Assembly: GCA_035578175.1 (NCBI GenBank)
Contig: JAQMRL010000022.1
Span: forward strand, 558,001-622,000
Direction of reading: 5' to 3'
From: Catonia carolina
Lineage: Eukaryota; Arthropoda; Insecta; Hemiptera; Achilidae
Length of the DNA stretch: 64,000 bases
In this document: positions 13,580 through 25,900 of the stretch, piece after piece
Numbering within the stretch: the first letter of the stretch is position 1
Layout: each line of letters begins with the position of its first letter
Notes under the pieces: generated by a model
The model's input: the letters and a program-made list of their open reading frames with translations, nothing else
Databases searched by the model: none
What the model was told of the DNA's origin: nothing
Program-made: the position numbers and the translations under genes

Positions 13580-14340
13580 CAGTAAAGTCTCACAAACTTG
13601 ACTTAATGTGAACCTAAGTCGAGATACAGATAGGGTGTCAAGTTTCTGAAATGTCAAGTTTCATGGAAATGTAACGGGAATAATTTCCAAATCTGTTTAA
13701 TGATACAAAAATGTGTATCTGCAACTAAAACTGTACATATTTGTGAATATTTACAATACTTTGATATAATAGTAAAAGTAATACTTTATTAGTCAAATTT
13801 TATATTGTGAAAACCTTTCGAAAAAAAATTGCACTTCTGGATAAAAAAAGTTGTAATTTTTAGTGTTTTTTTTTTCACCTTGGTTTCTACACTTAGCTGC
13901 TTCATCAAGAAACCAATGTAGATTTAAAATATCTATTGCAGATTCCCATGTTGTTCAACGTAACTTCTTGTGACTGCTTTTAAACATCCATAGTGGACGT
14001 TTACAGTTTGACTTCACAGTTTTCACTCGTCTCAACATCTCCATTAGAATCCTTTGTAGCATTTACAATTTATTTATTTATTCTACATCACCAGCCGTAG
14101 CTTCTTCCATCCTGGAGTTCTTTTGAGCAGGTTGACAAAATCTTCAGAACTGTGTATCTCTCCATTTTAATTTTCTGAAAACTCTTTTTCTGAATGAGTA
14201 GTTTTCCCCATGTGGAAACTAAGGTTGTTGGTTTAAGTTCCTTCCAGGAATCACTCCACACACCCTCCTCCATGAAGCTAATAGTGGTAAGACTATCAAG
14301 GAGTGTTGAGTTTCTGATAGTTGAGTTTGTGAGTCTGCTG
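13580..14340 (-). mobile_element. Deleted pogo/Tigger-like DNA transposon
   Basis: The ends are inverted repeats: CAGTAAAGTCTCACAAACTT on the left, and on the right a sequence whose complement begins CAGCAGACTCACAAACTCAA. Near 14090-14273 the minus strand encodes remnants resembling the C-terminal tail of Tigger-type transposases (VWSDSWKELKPTTLVSTWGK, then a frameshifted LLKRTPGW). The catalytic core is missing. It lies in the gukh intron close to the terminal exon. Confidence 0.6.
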
Positions 14341-14537
14341 TGATGTATAACTTAGAATATTTGTTTCTAAATATTACAAAACACAACAAAGCCATAGTAA
14401 AAGAATTTGTAAATGAAGATAAACCATAATATTGACATCTGACATATTAACAATGAATAATTAGTCGTTAATGTTTTCTAAATTATGTTAATGATTATGT
14501 GACTTTTTTATAAAATTATTTGCTGTTTTATTTACAG

Positions 14538-15613
14538 AAAGCCTTTCCAGTGAACAAGCAGACAGGGAAACGCAAACAAAAACTCCATCACCACAGAAGT
14601 GGCAAGGAACTTGGCCTCAGGGCGCTCAACAAGGGCAACAGAGTGGTATGCGGTCTTCAACTCCAACAAAGGCAAATACTCCACAAATGAATCTAACGGC
14701 AACACTTTCTCCTATCCAGCGGAGTAGCACACCAACACCATCATCTTCTCGATCTCCAATGGACTTATACGCCATTATTCATGAATCCAAAAAGAAAATA
14801 ATGAAACTTCGTGGACGACAATCTCCACCAAGTGATTCTGAAAGCTCAAAAAATATCTTGCCGAAATCAAACACCAAACATTGGCCCAAAATTATCCCTG
14901 CCAGTCAAATAAGATCACAAAATGTATCACCAATAGATGATAATTTTGTTGTGCCTTCAAATGGACAGTACCAAAGGTTGAGCCCTTCTCCTACTCCTTT
15001 ACCTACATATCCTGATCGTTCACGATATAACAAAGCTTCTCCTGAAAAGTGTTATAGTAGAGATCCAAAAACTTTTTTACCACCACATTACTCCCCTGAA
15101 AATGATCTCAAAAAATCTCCTAATCATTATCAATCAGTTCCTAGAAAACCGTTGTTTAATAAAAGTCCTTTAAGAAAAAATTATTTATCATTAGATAGAA
15201 AAGTATTGACCCAGAAAAGCCCTGAACGTCCATACTTAACAACAGAAAGGCGAAATGTATCGCAGTCGACCTCGCGGAATGATTTTAAGCAGCTTCTTCT
15301 TCGTACAGGTTGGGGTTCCAGTGCAGCAGGGAAACCTTCAGCTGTTGAACGGTTGAAGAATAAAACACCAACGCCTACACCAGCACCTTCGCCTCAGAGA
15401 AAGACATGGAAGTCAGATGTTCTCTCCTCCACAATACCAGAAGATTGTGATGAGGATGATGAATATTTTGATGAAGGAAATAAGAATGATGTTCTGAAAA
15501 CTGCTCAAACTCAATCTTCGGAGTCATCAGTTCCAATATCAAGTGCCTTAGTCAATCAGCAATGTAAAACATTCCAAGCCAGATCAAGTCCTACTTTAGA
15601 AACTGCTCTCTAA
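14538..15613 (+). CDS. gukh: Guk-holder/NHS-like scaffold protein, terminal coding exon
   Basis: The acceptor TTTATTTACAG precedes two bases that complete the codon left open at 634. The exon encodes about 357 residues and ends at TAA 15611-15613. It starts SLSSEQADRETQTKTPSPQ. Two conserved-looking blocks stand out in otherwise Ser/Pro-rich sequence: MDLYAIIHESKKKIMKLRGR (14759-14818) and DFKQLLLRTGWGSSAAGKPS followed by AVERLK (about 15280-15357). I associate both with the C-terminal half of NHS/NHSL and insect Gukh proteins. An acidic patch (EDCDEDDEYFDEG) follows. The last four residues, ETAL, fit a class I PDZ ligand (T-x-hydrophobic at the end). This agrees with the reported binding of fly Gukh to Scribble PDZ domains. 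The family is fairly sure from memory but was not aligned. Confidence 0.75.
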
Positions 15614-16340
15614 TACTTTTTTTTAATTCTCACGATTAGAAATACTATTTTAGTAGGATCCTAAGTATTCACCTTGTTTAATCCAATGACACCTTGGGTA
15701 ATGAAACACTTTGAAGTGTACTTTTTCACTGAAACATACTGTTGAGTAAAATTGTTGATGAAAATATTCTTAATTTCGTTATAAAACAAAGCATTTTAGA
15801 CTAAGAAAACAATAAAAAATACAATTAATGTTTATTTGATAATGATTGTGTTTAATGAAATGTTTCATTGTAATATTTGTATAAATAAGATCTTTGTTTT
15901 TAATTTGAAGTATTGTACTATTTTTTGATAGTAGAGAAAGTCAACTTCAAATTGTATTATTTTATCTGAGAGTTCCATTTCACAAAGAGATATTAAATTT
16001 AAAATTGTTACAATATAAAAATAACTCATTTATGTATTTGATATTACCGAGAGCTTCATGGAACTGTACAGTAGTTTTGGTGGTGGATACTTGAAACTTG
16101 TATTTATTATTAGGTGAAAACTTTTATTTTAAGTTTATTTATTTTTTCTTACAGTGAAACCTTTTTGGAACTATTTAGTTACTATCAATAATCAATCAGT
16201 AAGTGCATCAGTTATGTATAATTATTTACGAATTGATTATTTTTAAATTGTTGGAATTTTTTAATTTTAGCATTGCCTAGTAGGGGCATGTTACTGATGT
16301 TATTTGTAGCTGAAACACAATTTTGTATGTACTATATAGA
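15614..16340 (+). promoter_or_regulatory. 3' UTR of the gukh-like gene with poly(A) signal
   Basis: After the stop the sequence is AT-rich with no reading frame. The first canonical AATAAA is at 15811-15816, about 200 nt downstream. Further AATAAA motifs at 19661 and 19665 would allow a longer 3' UTR that includes the transposon at 16346. Confidence 0.5.
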
Positions 16341-16345
16341 TAGAT

Positions 16346-17145
16346 ACTGAAGTCACGAGATTGCCTTTGATTGTTTGTGTATGGATGGGCTGTGAGGAAG
16401 GGAAGTGAAAATATGACAGTGCTGCCAACCTCAACAGCCAGACACTACACGTGCATTTCACTACCGTGCAATTTCTACATACATTTTGTAAGCTGTGGTT
16501 TATTCCATGAAAATGTTTTCTTCATGAACCTTATAAGGAATAAATGTGACCTGTAATAGTGCCTATAGCTTAATTACATGACTAGAAATGTTTGATTTAC
16601 TGTAATTACCAAACTACCTTATTCCACTGGAACAAAATTTTCTACGAATGAATCACCTTCTTCGCCTACATTTAATTTTTTAAACCTACAAACCTATGTT
16701 TACTTCTTTTCTGGTGTCAACAAAACTGTTGAAGAATAGCTTCATCACGTTTTTAATTTCCTTTTTTATTTTTCGAATTGTGGAAAGAGAAACGTCACAG
16801 TAGTTAGTTATTCGCTCATGGCTTTTGTTAAAAGGCAGGGTAAAAGTATTTTTGTTTAACTTTTACTTCTCAGCATTTTATTACACTGCGTATTAGATTT
16901 CGTTCAGCACTGTAAATAGTCTGCCCAAATTTTCCAGAAACTAACATTTCTGTTTACGGTAACCAACTAGTTAGATTCGTACAGTTAACCTAAAAAGGTT
17001 CCGCGATAAACTGCATATGCTCTGGGTATATATAAGTTGTTATGTTTGTTGTACTGAAATTAAAGCAGTCGCGCATGCACACTGATGCTTTCCCCCCTTT
17101 ACCCCTCATTGCAAACAAGGGCAAACTCATGACTCAAGTAACTAT
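16346..17145. mobile_element. Non-autonomous IS630/Tc1-mariner-like element, copy 1
   Basis: It starts CTGAAGTCACGAG next to TA and ends with the inverted match CTCATGACTCAAG followed by TA. The inverted similarity continues inward for about 25 bp (GCAAACTCATG versus its complement). The interior is shared, with small indels, with 56700-57525 in the same orientation. The minus strand keeps scraps of transposase sequence. The core is deleted, so this is a deletion derivative. Confidence 0.65.
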
Positions 17146-20100
17146 ACTAAAGATATCTTAATTGTTTTCAGATAGCTGTTATCAATTAGTTGGGATCCTA
17201 CTATTCTAAGTGTTTTTGTTAATTTTTTTGCATCATTTAGTCATGCAAACAATTTTTAAATTAAATTAAATCATGCGATTCAAAAGCTCAAATATTGATA
17301 GAAGTGAAAAATAAAAATTGTATAAAAATCTAAAAGTTATCTGGCCTATATTATCTCAAATCTGTTCTTGAAGGTTGTTTGTCATTATACTGAAACAGTT
17401 AGGTAATTGAATTGAAAATCAATAACTTTTTGTTTGACCTTTGAATAGTTTTAAAGTATGACAGTTCGCCTGGAGACAGTAGTTTCAAAGAATCAGTATT
17501 ATTCTACTTTATGACTTATGTATTGATTTTAATATAATCATTGCATATAAAGCAAAAAGGAGAAACCACATCCCTCAAGTGAATTGGAAAACATTTGCAG
17601 TGCTGATTGTGAATAGAGAAAAAGATTTATTTCTTTACATCTTTAGCATTCATCATGGCAGTTCTTAATAAAATATTGTAAATGTTTTTGTATCGTATAT
17701 TTTTCCTGGGATTATAATATACACATCCTTTACTTTGCCATGATAGCATCAGTAGAAACCAAATTACTTGTACTCAGTATTGATTAGAAAGAAATTTTTA
17801 TTGTTTTTAAATTCTTTAATTTTTTTGTATAGAAAATAATTTTTTTGCTATTTTTGTATGTAAACAATATTTTATTTACTGTAATTAATTGTGAATAATT
17901 GTTGTATAATTTAACTACAAATTAGTATTGTATTTTTATTGTAAATAGCTATTTTAGTTTGTTTAAATTGTATATTTTTATTTATTTATTATTTATTGAA
18001 ATAAGTGAATTTATCATGCTTTTGTTATTGAATTCATTTTTTAATCTATTTATGAAATTACAAAAGGCATCACATACTAAGGCACTTTTGTACCATAATG
18101 AATTTACAAGTGTTAAAATTTAACCACAATAAGTGAGTAATTTCTGTATCATCAAGTATTTTTGTTGCTCTCTGTTCAATTAATGTATCCCTTTAAAACT
18201 AATCTTCTTTTTCATTGTTTCTACTTTTGTAGCAGTTGAATGATCGTGATACTGTTACTTTAGCCATTTCAGATCACAGCCATTCAGTTAATTGATTTTC
18301 ATATTTCTCAATTTGCAAGATATGATTGAGTGTAAAATATTTATCTGTTGTACAAAGTATTTATGTGGAAATAATTCTGTTATTCAGGTATAAGTCTTAA
18401 GTTTCACAACCAATAATAATGCATTTGTAATTTCATTTTTGTCTTGTATAGCAGTTTACAATTCATAAACTACTATTAATTTGGAATTTCACACGTGAAT
18501 TATTAGGAATGAACTGTTTTATTTTTATAGACAGGAGTTATTTTTAGAAATGGATGTTCGTTCATCCTTGTAAATATTTCATGAAATTTTTATTCAATAG
18601 TTTCAGGTCACTTCCAAGTTCTTTTACCTTTATATAATCAATTCCATTTCTCGCTTGTTATTTAAAATCCTTCTTAATTATCTGCTACACTATTTACACT
18701 AAATATGTAAATACATTTTGTATGTTTCCTATTTTGTGTATACAATTCCAATTTTTGTATAAAATTTAGATTATTCATTATACATATATAAATTTAATTC
18801 TTGCCATTTTAGATTTTAAAAATTGATACCTATATTGTTTAATTTAAGAAATAATTTATTTTTATCATTGGAAATTATTTATTAATATGTTACTGTATAA
18901 AATTTATTTCATTACTACTAAAATTGTGAAAGCATTGAATGAATAACCAATTGGTATAAAAAATTTATTAAATACAATTTGTAGTAAAGATTATTATAAA
19001 TACAGAGAATAAGTATAAGGTGCCAAAAAATGATCTGTTGAGTTTGTGGATTTAAACTTTTTAAATTATTGCACACATGATTAAAACTCTTTGTTGTGTG
19101 TTTTAAAATTAAAATTACTTTCCGTTTTATTTAACTAAGCAATGAAGTGCTTAGCTCTCTTGACTTCATTGGCCAGTTACTTCTGGTTTAATTAAAATTT
19201 CATTCAGTTTAAACAAAATCAGTCTGAATTTATGTAACATAACCTAACTTTATAGCACAACCTAACCTAACTCTGTTTTTTAAACATTTTTAACAAGCTT
19301 ATTTAAAATCCTTCTACTTAAGAAAATGATTGTATTTAATTTGTTATACCTTTATTAATCTATCTATCTAGTCTTTAGTCTTTATCCAAAGAATTATCAA
19401 TTTAGTAAAATAAATTAATATATTCCAGTTTTTATTGAATATTATTAATTTATAACAGATTTTTATACAATATAATTTTAAGTGCCTTTTAAATTTATTG
19501 TTTTCAATTTATAAATTTTTATATTATTTATTCATTACTGTCTGATGATCATAATTGTAAAATACATTGAATTCAGAAGAGTTATGTATGCATTATGAAA
19601 TTACAGTTAATTGTATTTATAATATGTACATCGGATTATTACATGTACATGTTAATTTTTAATAAATAAAATACTTTTGATTATACTGCATAAGTGTTAA
19701 GTTCATTTCATTTCAACTTCTTCTTAGTGAATAGGAATGTGTTTTCATGTAAATTTTATTTAATCAGAAATAATTTAATTAACAAAATATTCATGTTTTA
19801 ATAGATAAACCTTATTTTTTGTGATAATTAAGTAGGATGATACAATGTTAGCTGATCAAGATGAAAGATACAGTAGAAAGACATATGTTTATATGTTATT
19901 TTTTTTTTTTTTTTTACTCTTATAACATTTAATTTGACTAACAGCATTAAAACCTAACTATAAAATAATAATTGATTTAAATAACACTAAAAATTGTTTT
20001 TTTTTTAATGTGCGGAGGATATTAGACTGTTACTAGCTGTTTATATAAACTTGGCATTTGCTTATTAATGGGGGAGAGGAATATAAAAACTCCAATTTTT

Positions 20101-20150
20101 ATAGATTATAGTTAAGTCCATTGTAATAGTAAGTTACTATCTTACTATTA
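17146..20150. other. AT-rich non-coding region
   Basis: I see no gene. Runs of A and T are frequent, and stops are dense in all frames. CCTAACCTAA near 19250-19280 is only a two-unit trace of telomere-like sequence. The region is either a long 3' UTR of the upstream gene (AATAAA at 19661) or intergenic. Confidence 0.5.
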
Positions 20151-20169
20151 CATTCTCATATTTTTTTCA

Positions 20170-20479
20170 ACTCTGTGTGTACATTGCAATCTGTTTGATT
20201 TAGAACAGTAAGCAACCCTTTGAACCAATGAGATGAGGATATGTATGCCTTGTAAATGAGATGTAGTCTTATACAGATTCAGATCAAACATTCCCAAGAA
20301 AGTATTGTTAATTGAACCCCAACGATCTAAGTACACTGGTAACCACTGTCTTGTATTCAAATCCATATAAAAGTAATTACCTTTACTAGGATCTGAACCA
20401 TGAAACTTACATATCCGTACATCAGCTGTCAAACAGCTGACCTGTGGCGATGACTTTACCACTAGATCAACCCAATGGG
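20170..20479 (-). mobile_element. tRNA-derived SINE, family A
   Basis: On the minus strand it begins CCATTGGGTTGATCTAGTGG (mutated A box) with GGTTCAGATCC as the B box, and then the family A body. A 104-codon minus-strand frame spans it but has no counterpart in the other copies beyond shared SINE sequence. Confidence 0.8.
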
Positions 20480-20553
20480 TTTATTTTCGTATAAGATGAA
20501 TATTTAGAGTTTGCATAATATTGTAGAAAAAGACTATGCTTTCTTTTCTGCAG

Positions 20554-20622
20554 TATGGAAATCTACCTGCTGTCATGACAGATAGTGTGTGCAGTGTCAC
20601 TCCAGCGTACGCCAATACTGAA
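20554..20622 (+). CDS. Candidate 69-nt coding exon, gene unknown
   Basis: A strong acceptor (CTTTCTTTTCTGCAG) and donor (GAA|GTAAGATT) border 69 nt, exactly 23 codons. Only phase 0 is open, reading YGNLPAVMTDSVCSVTPAYA and three more residues; the other two frames hit stops. The composition (28 G or C in the first 63 bases) is richer than the flanks. It lies 5 kb beyond the gukh stop. Its phase does not fit directly onto the exon at 36268 (which needs two carried bases). It would fit a phase-0 donor such as the GTAAGT inside exon 1 (457) or the candidate exon ending 13259. I do not recognise the peptide. Confidence 0.45.
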
Positions 20623-21900
20623 GTAAGATTAATTTCACAGCTTAATTTATGAGAACTTAAAAATTTAATAATTTAAGTTATATTCTACAAATTTAATATA
20701 CCCTAACTATAATCTACAAAATTCAAGTGGTCTTCACTTTAAATATGTAAGTATACCATAAACTCAAACCGCTTTAGATACCTCTGAAACGTCATGTTGT
20801 TGTCAATATTGCTGTTTCTACTAAACCATGTGAAGAATTTAATTGACAGAATTAGTAACTAACTGTGTGTACATTCACGATGCTATGATACTATGCCAGT
20901 TGGTGCATCAGATATGTTAGTGTGGTTCCAAAATAAAAATACTAGTGTATATATTGAAAAAATATACATATTATATTATTCTGAGAGAGTTTTAAATGAA
21001 ATTGATGTTTCTAAAGAGTAATTTTTTAGGCAAACATGGATAATCTTCTATTGAATGTCACACTGTATGTACTTCTGGAGCTGGGTTATTAATATGAGTT
21101 AGTGGTAAGTGTGTGCTACTGTTGTATTTCTATCTCTATCAAGAACTCACGCATAAAAAAACCAATGGTGCTTGTGATTAAATTCTTGTTCGGTAATAAA
21201 TTGTTTGTTTTCAGTTTTTTTCATGTAACAGCCTGGTCATTAGCCACTATAGGTTTTAACATGCTAAATTTATAAACCTAGCTGGAAATCGCAACTGGAC
21301 CTTACTTCTATGAGTGTAGCTATTCTACCATGTTATAAAAGTAGTCATTGATTAATAGTTTTGTATTTACCATGCCTTAAAATTGCATTTATAACTCTGC
21401 AGTCTCTCTGCTGGATTATAAAATTTCAATATCAAAGATTAGGAATATTATTGTAATCAAGAAGAAGTGTGTAGAATTAAACAATATTTTACTTCATTCA
21501 ACCTAAGGTGACAGTAATTCGTGTAGCTATAAAATGGGAGTACTGTTCTACAGGTTGGCGATGATTATGGGTTGTGTACCACTATAATAATCTGTATGTG
21601 AACTGGTATGCTGGTAGGTAGTTGATCACATGAATTTTCTTTGCGATCAGTCATTGACAGAAGCAGTTGTTCATGTAAACTGCTTACTCTCTCAACACTC
21701 ATGAACAGAACAAGTAACTTTGCTGTAGAACTACAGTACCAATCATTCTGCAACTGAGAGACTTGTTCTGATATCTGAACTATCTTTTAATCTTTCAAAA
21801 TCACCTTGCTAAATAATTAACTTAAACATTGATATACCCACAGAATCTTATTTGGTTGCTGAAGCAACCCTTAACATAATATTTTGTTTTTTAGAAGCTC

Positions 21901-22229
21901 CACCGGGTTGGTCTAGAGGTAAAGTCGTCGACAAAATCAGCTGTTTAACAGCTGATTTTCGGAGACGAAGAGTCCTGGTTCAAATCCTAGTAAAGGAAGT
22001 TACTTTTATACGGATTTGAATGCTAGCCAGTGGTTACTGGTGTACTTTGATGGTTGGAGTTCAATTAACCATACTCTCTCAAAAATGGTCGACCTGAGTC
22101 TGTACAAGACTACACTTCATTTACACGTCATAGACATCATCCTCATCTCATCGAGTCATGGGGTTGCTTATTGGTCTGAATTGAACAGATTGCAACGTAC
22201 ACAAATTAGGGATTACAAAAAAAAAAAAA
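21901..22229 (+). mobile_element. tRNA-derived SINE, family A, with poly(A) tail
   Basis: It begins CACCGGGTTGGTCTAGAGGT with the A box, has GGTTCAAATCC as the B box, contains the palindromic AAATCAGCTGTTTAACAGCT between them, and ends after GGGATTAC in a run of 13 A. It is one of the better preserved copies. Confidence 0.88.
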
Positions 22230-25139
22230 GCTGAAACTCAGGAAGCCTAATGTTCCCTTGAAAGTATAGCCCAGAATGAGTTCTTTAGTGTAGACCTACC
22301 TTTGTTTTCTTCTTCTTATTTCTGTCATGGAGTAGGCCTTCCGACTTCTTTCGACTGAACTGCCTCTCTTTTCACACATATCTTCATTTTACAGGAATGT
22401 AGTGTAATGCTCATCAATACCTTTAGTACCTGAGAATTTTTTTTAATGTGATGTTTAAATCTGATGCACACTTTTTTTTATTAATGTGGTTGCTCACTAC
22501 TCGGCTACTACATGGCTGAAGTTGTAAGTGCCACATCAATTTTTACAAAACAATTTATCCTCACTGTCTCCCTTACGTCCTTCACTATACACCCATATCA
22601 CTCAACCCAAAAAATTTACTTTTAGCTTCCTACAGAGGTGTAAACAGCACCACTTGGAATTTTTCAAAATTGTTTCTCTTAGGAGGAGAAAGTGGGTTGC
22701 ATCCCTATAAATTAAATATTAGTTTCTATCTTCCCAAAAAGTTGGCTGAAATTAGGCATTGTATTTTGTCAAAATAACCCAAAAACTATTATCCTTTTGG
22801 ATAAAACTATAGGATCCTTCTGGATAAAACATGACCAAAATTTTGTATAAGTAGTGTACAGTGAAGGTAAAATATAATAGTAAGAACCATCCCCTAAATA
22901 CCAAACTATTGCCCAATTACAACCCTTCAAAATACTGCCCTGCTGAGCTAAAAAAATGCATCTCAACAATATAAAACTTTTAAGTTCAAGCAATTCAGTA
23001 AAATCTATTTCCGCACCATTTTATTTAGTAAAAATTTGCATTTGTGGTACATAAACAATTTGTCTATCTTTAACTTACAATAATTTTATTAAAAATAATT
23101 ATAAAGTGAAATATGAATTTCCCTTAGCAATCGCATACAATTTTGAGTTACTACAAACATTTTTAGCATTTTTTTTTGTCATTTGATAAACAAGATATGG
23201 CTATTTTACGTACAAGAATGGAGGCATCATTCCTTAAACTTGCTGAGGTGAAAAAACTACAAATTAAATTTTTGGCTTAGGATGGCAGAATAATAATACT
23301 GTGAGAAGCCAGGAAATGGAGCATCTTGGTTAAATGTGAAGGGCAAGTAAAGTGAGCCTTGGCTAGCTAATATTTTAAAGTGTTTTAAGTTGAAAAAAAT
23401 TCTATCTTTGAAATTGTAACCTCAAAAATACATTAGTTTACCTAAACATTTACAGGGATATACTTGGAGAATAGATATTAAACTTATTTAGTACCTTATT
23501 TCCTTCTCAGATTTAAAGTTTTGAAACTTCATAAAAAATGTTTATGACGTTTCAAAACCTTTATTTTCGCTGGTTTTTAAAGGAAGATTGTGTTGCATGC
23601 ATAATTATGAGGACATTGTTGTTGCTACTTGATACAGATGTTATTTTTTGACTATTTATTTGATATAATTAGTTTCCTAACATGTGGACAAGTTATTGTT
23701 TACAAATATACATTCACAAATTGTCTGTTTGATGTTATTTCGTCACATCAAATAAATTTTCTTTTATAAATTCCAGTTAGTTTTAATTACGAATTTTATG
23801 CCAGGTTTAATAATTGCAAACACATTAGTATTAATGTATCTCATTTACATGTATTGTAATAGCGATGGCAAGTGCTTCAAAGGTAATAGTTGCAAGAGAC
23901 AAGCAGGATGACTGTTCGTATTATGTTTATGGTGGTCTGAAAGTCAGGTTTGTAATACATGTTAACTACTAGTTTAATTTCATGTTATGATAATGACAAT
24001 GTATTCCTTTTACTCTTTTATTGTTAACATTCTATAATTCAGGTTGAAAATGAGTTTGTATCTAACAAAAAAACATTGATTATGTGATTTTTCTGAATGA
24101 ATGTTCCAACCTTGAGCTTATCAATCCATAGGTTATCATTACTGTGTTTTTAGACCAAAGGTTATAGTCGACAGTAATCAGTCAAAGGTTATTTGTGTAC
24201 TATTAAGTGTTACCCCTTTGGAATGTAAGGTTTTGTCTCTATTTCATGCTAAATTATTCAAGTGTTTTTAGTAAATACATTAGAACATTTAAACCATCAC
24301 TAAATATACATTTAGAGATTTAATATTGAAAAAATTCTGGAGATTCTCATGGTATCTTTAAAAATTGTCTGCGCTTATTCCTGCATTAATAAAAAAGTAA
24401 AATGGCAAAATTGAAATATAAACGAAAAAGTGAGGTTATATCTGTACATGATAGAAAAGGGCTTATAACTAATTTCATGGTGATTTGCGAGGGAAAATAA
24501 GTTCATATTCGGATTCAGCGCCCAAAAAAGTATTGATTTCAAAAAAAATTGGTGACGCCCTGATTTTATATATAAACCCAAGTTTTCAAATGATAAAAAT
24601 TTTCTTTCACATTGATTTATAATTAACAAAAACGATTACTATGTTGCTAATCAAAAGAATAAATTATTTGAATAAAAACCTATGTATGCAAGGAAAAAAA
24701 AATTTCTTCAATATGGCTTCAATAAATTACCACAAATTTCAAAAAGTTGCGCTAATAACTTTTTTTTTAATTTAAAAAATTACTTGATCAATGAGAAATT
24801 TTGCAGCGTACAAGAATTCCTTTCTAAATAATTTTTCATTTAAAAAAAATTGCTCATCTTCTAGTCATTATTAATCAGTCCACTGTAACATGTAGGGTCA
24901 GCGATGAGTGAAATGTAGTTATTAATGTAATGTCAGCAAATAACTTGTAGTTGAACATTAGTTAGAATTAATGAACTTATTATTTGCATTAAAAGTTGGT
25001 GTCAGCATTTTAATTCATTATACTATTATTATGAATATTATAAACATTATATATCGAGTACACATTTTTCTGTATTTGATTTTACTTGAACAACAGTGTT
25101 TTCTACTGAGGTGTCTTTGATTTTTTCTTTCACCATTTT

Positions 25140-25900
25140 GGGCATGTGGATGTCCGTTATCAGGCCAGCAACATTCCTTATCCTGGAATGTGAGAAAGTT
25201 AATGATACAGAAGTATCAATAAAAATGGAAACTTAGCCATAAAAACTAATAAGCTCTAACAGCCTCAAAACTCTAACTGAAAAAGTTCTGATCAATGCTT
25301 GAAGAGAGACTAAAGCAATATGGAAAGAGGCTGCCAACAATAATGCTATCCTCAGGCAACAGCTGGAAGAAATGCAAGTTAGATTTGTTTCACTAGAAAC
25401 TAGTTTGCAGAATAGAGCTACAGTGATCCTTAAAACTAGGGAATCTATCTACAGTGCAACATCTGCATATCAAACTGGTAAAGAAGATCTAGTGAAGGAA
25501 ACTGAATGGGTTAGAATAAAATGTTAGGGGGTTATTCACACCATCACTCAGTGTAAGAGCAAAACTTACTCGTACTTCCACCTAGAATAGTAGATGAAGT
25601 TAAATTATATTCTAAAGACACCTTCTCTTTAAAACTGTTATCAGGAAATAGTTTAAAAATTAATTTTTAAAGGGATGCAGAACAAATTAGGATTGTCACT
25701 AGAACACTAAATAAAGATGGGAACACTTGGCATTCTTATGAGAATAAGCAGACAAGACCAATAAAAGAGTATGTAATGGAAAACATTGTTGAGTATTTGA
25801 AAAAAAAATTGCTTCAAAATCATTGATACTGCCATCAAGTTTAGGTGGAAAACAAAACAACATGTTATTGTTGTGTTTTGAAGTAGATGAAGCTGACAAT
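25140..25900 (+). pseudogene. Decayed ORF1 (gag-like) of a jockey-type LINE
   Basis: Broken + strand frames give a coiled-coil-like stretch (AILRQQLEEMQVRFVSLETS, about 25344-25403). Further on comes TLNKDGNTWHSYENKQTRPI followed by K (about 25707-25769), which resembles the start of the gag-like domain in insect jockey/TART ORF1 proteins (W/Y-H-x-Y then R-P-x-K/R). Several stops and frameshifts mean it is dead. No zinc knuckles are seen downstream, so it is truncated. Confidence 0.5.

Larger units (their letters stand above)
635..14537 (+). other. Large intron of the gukh-like gene
   Basis: It is bounded by GTAAAA at 635 and a pyrimidine-rich TTTATTTACAG ending at 14537. The sequence is AT-rich and stop-dense in all frames. 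It holds SINE copies (982, 5791, 6541, 7086), an old LINE remnant (about 1650-2300), a CTAG-rich MITE (10082-10504) and a Tigger-like remnant (13580-14340). Stretches 2480-5780, 7240-9730 and 10640-13180 show no gene. Segments near 4690-4780 and 9285-9375 are diverged copies of one another, so an old unnamed repeat is present there. Confidence 0.6.

Noticed and set aside
19240..19285. CCTAACCTAA as a telomeric TTAGG array
   Set aside because: Only about two adjacent units, embedded in ordinary AT-rich sequence.
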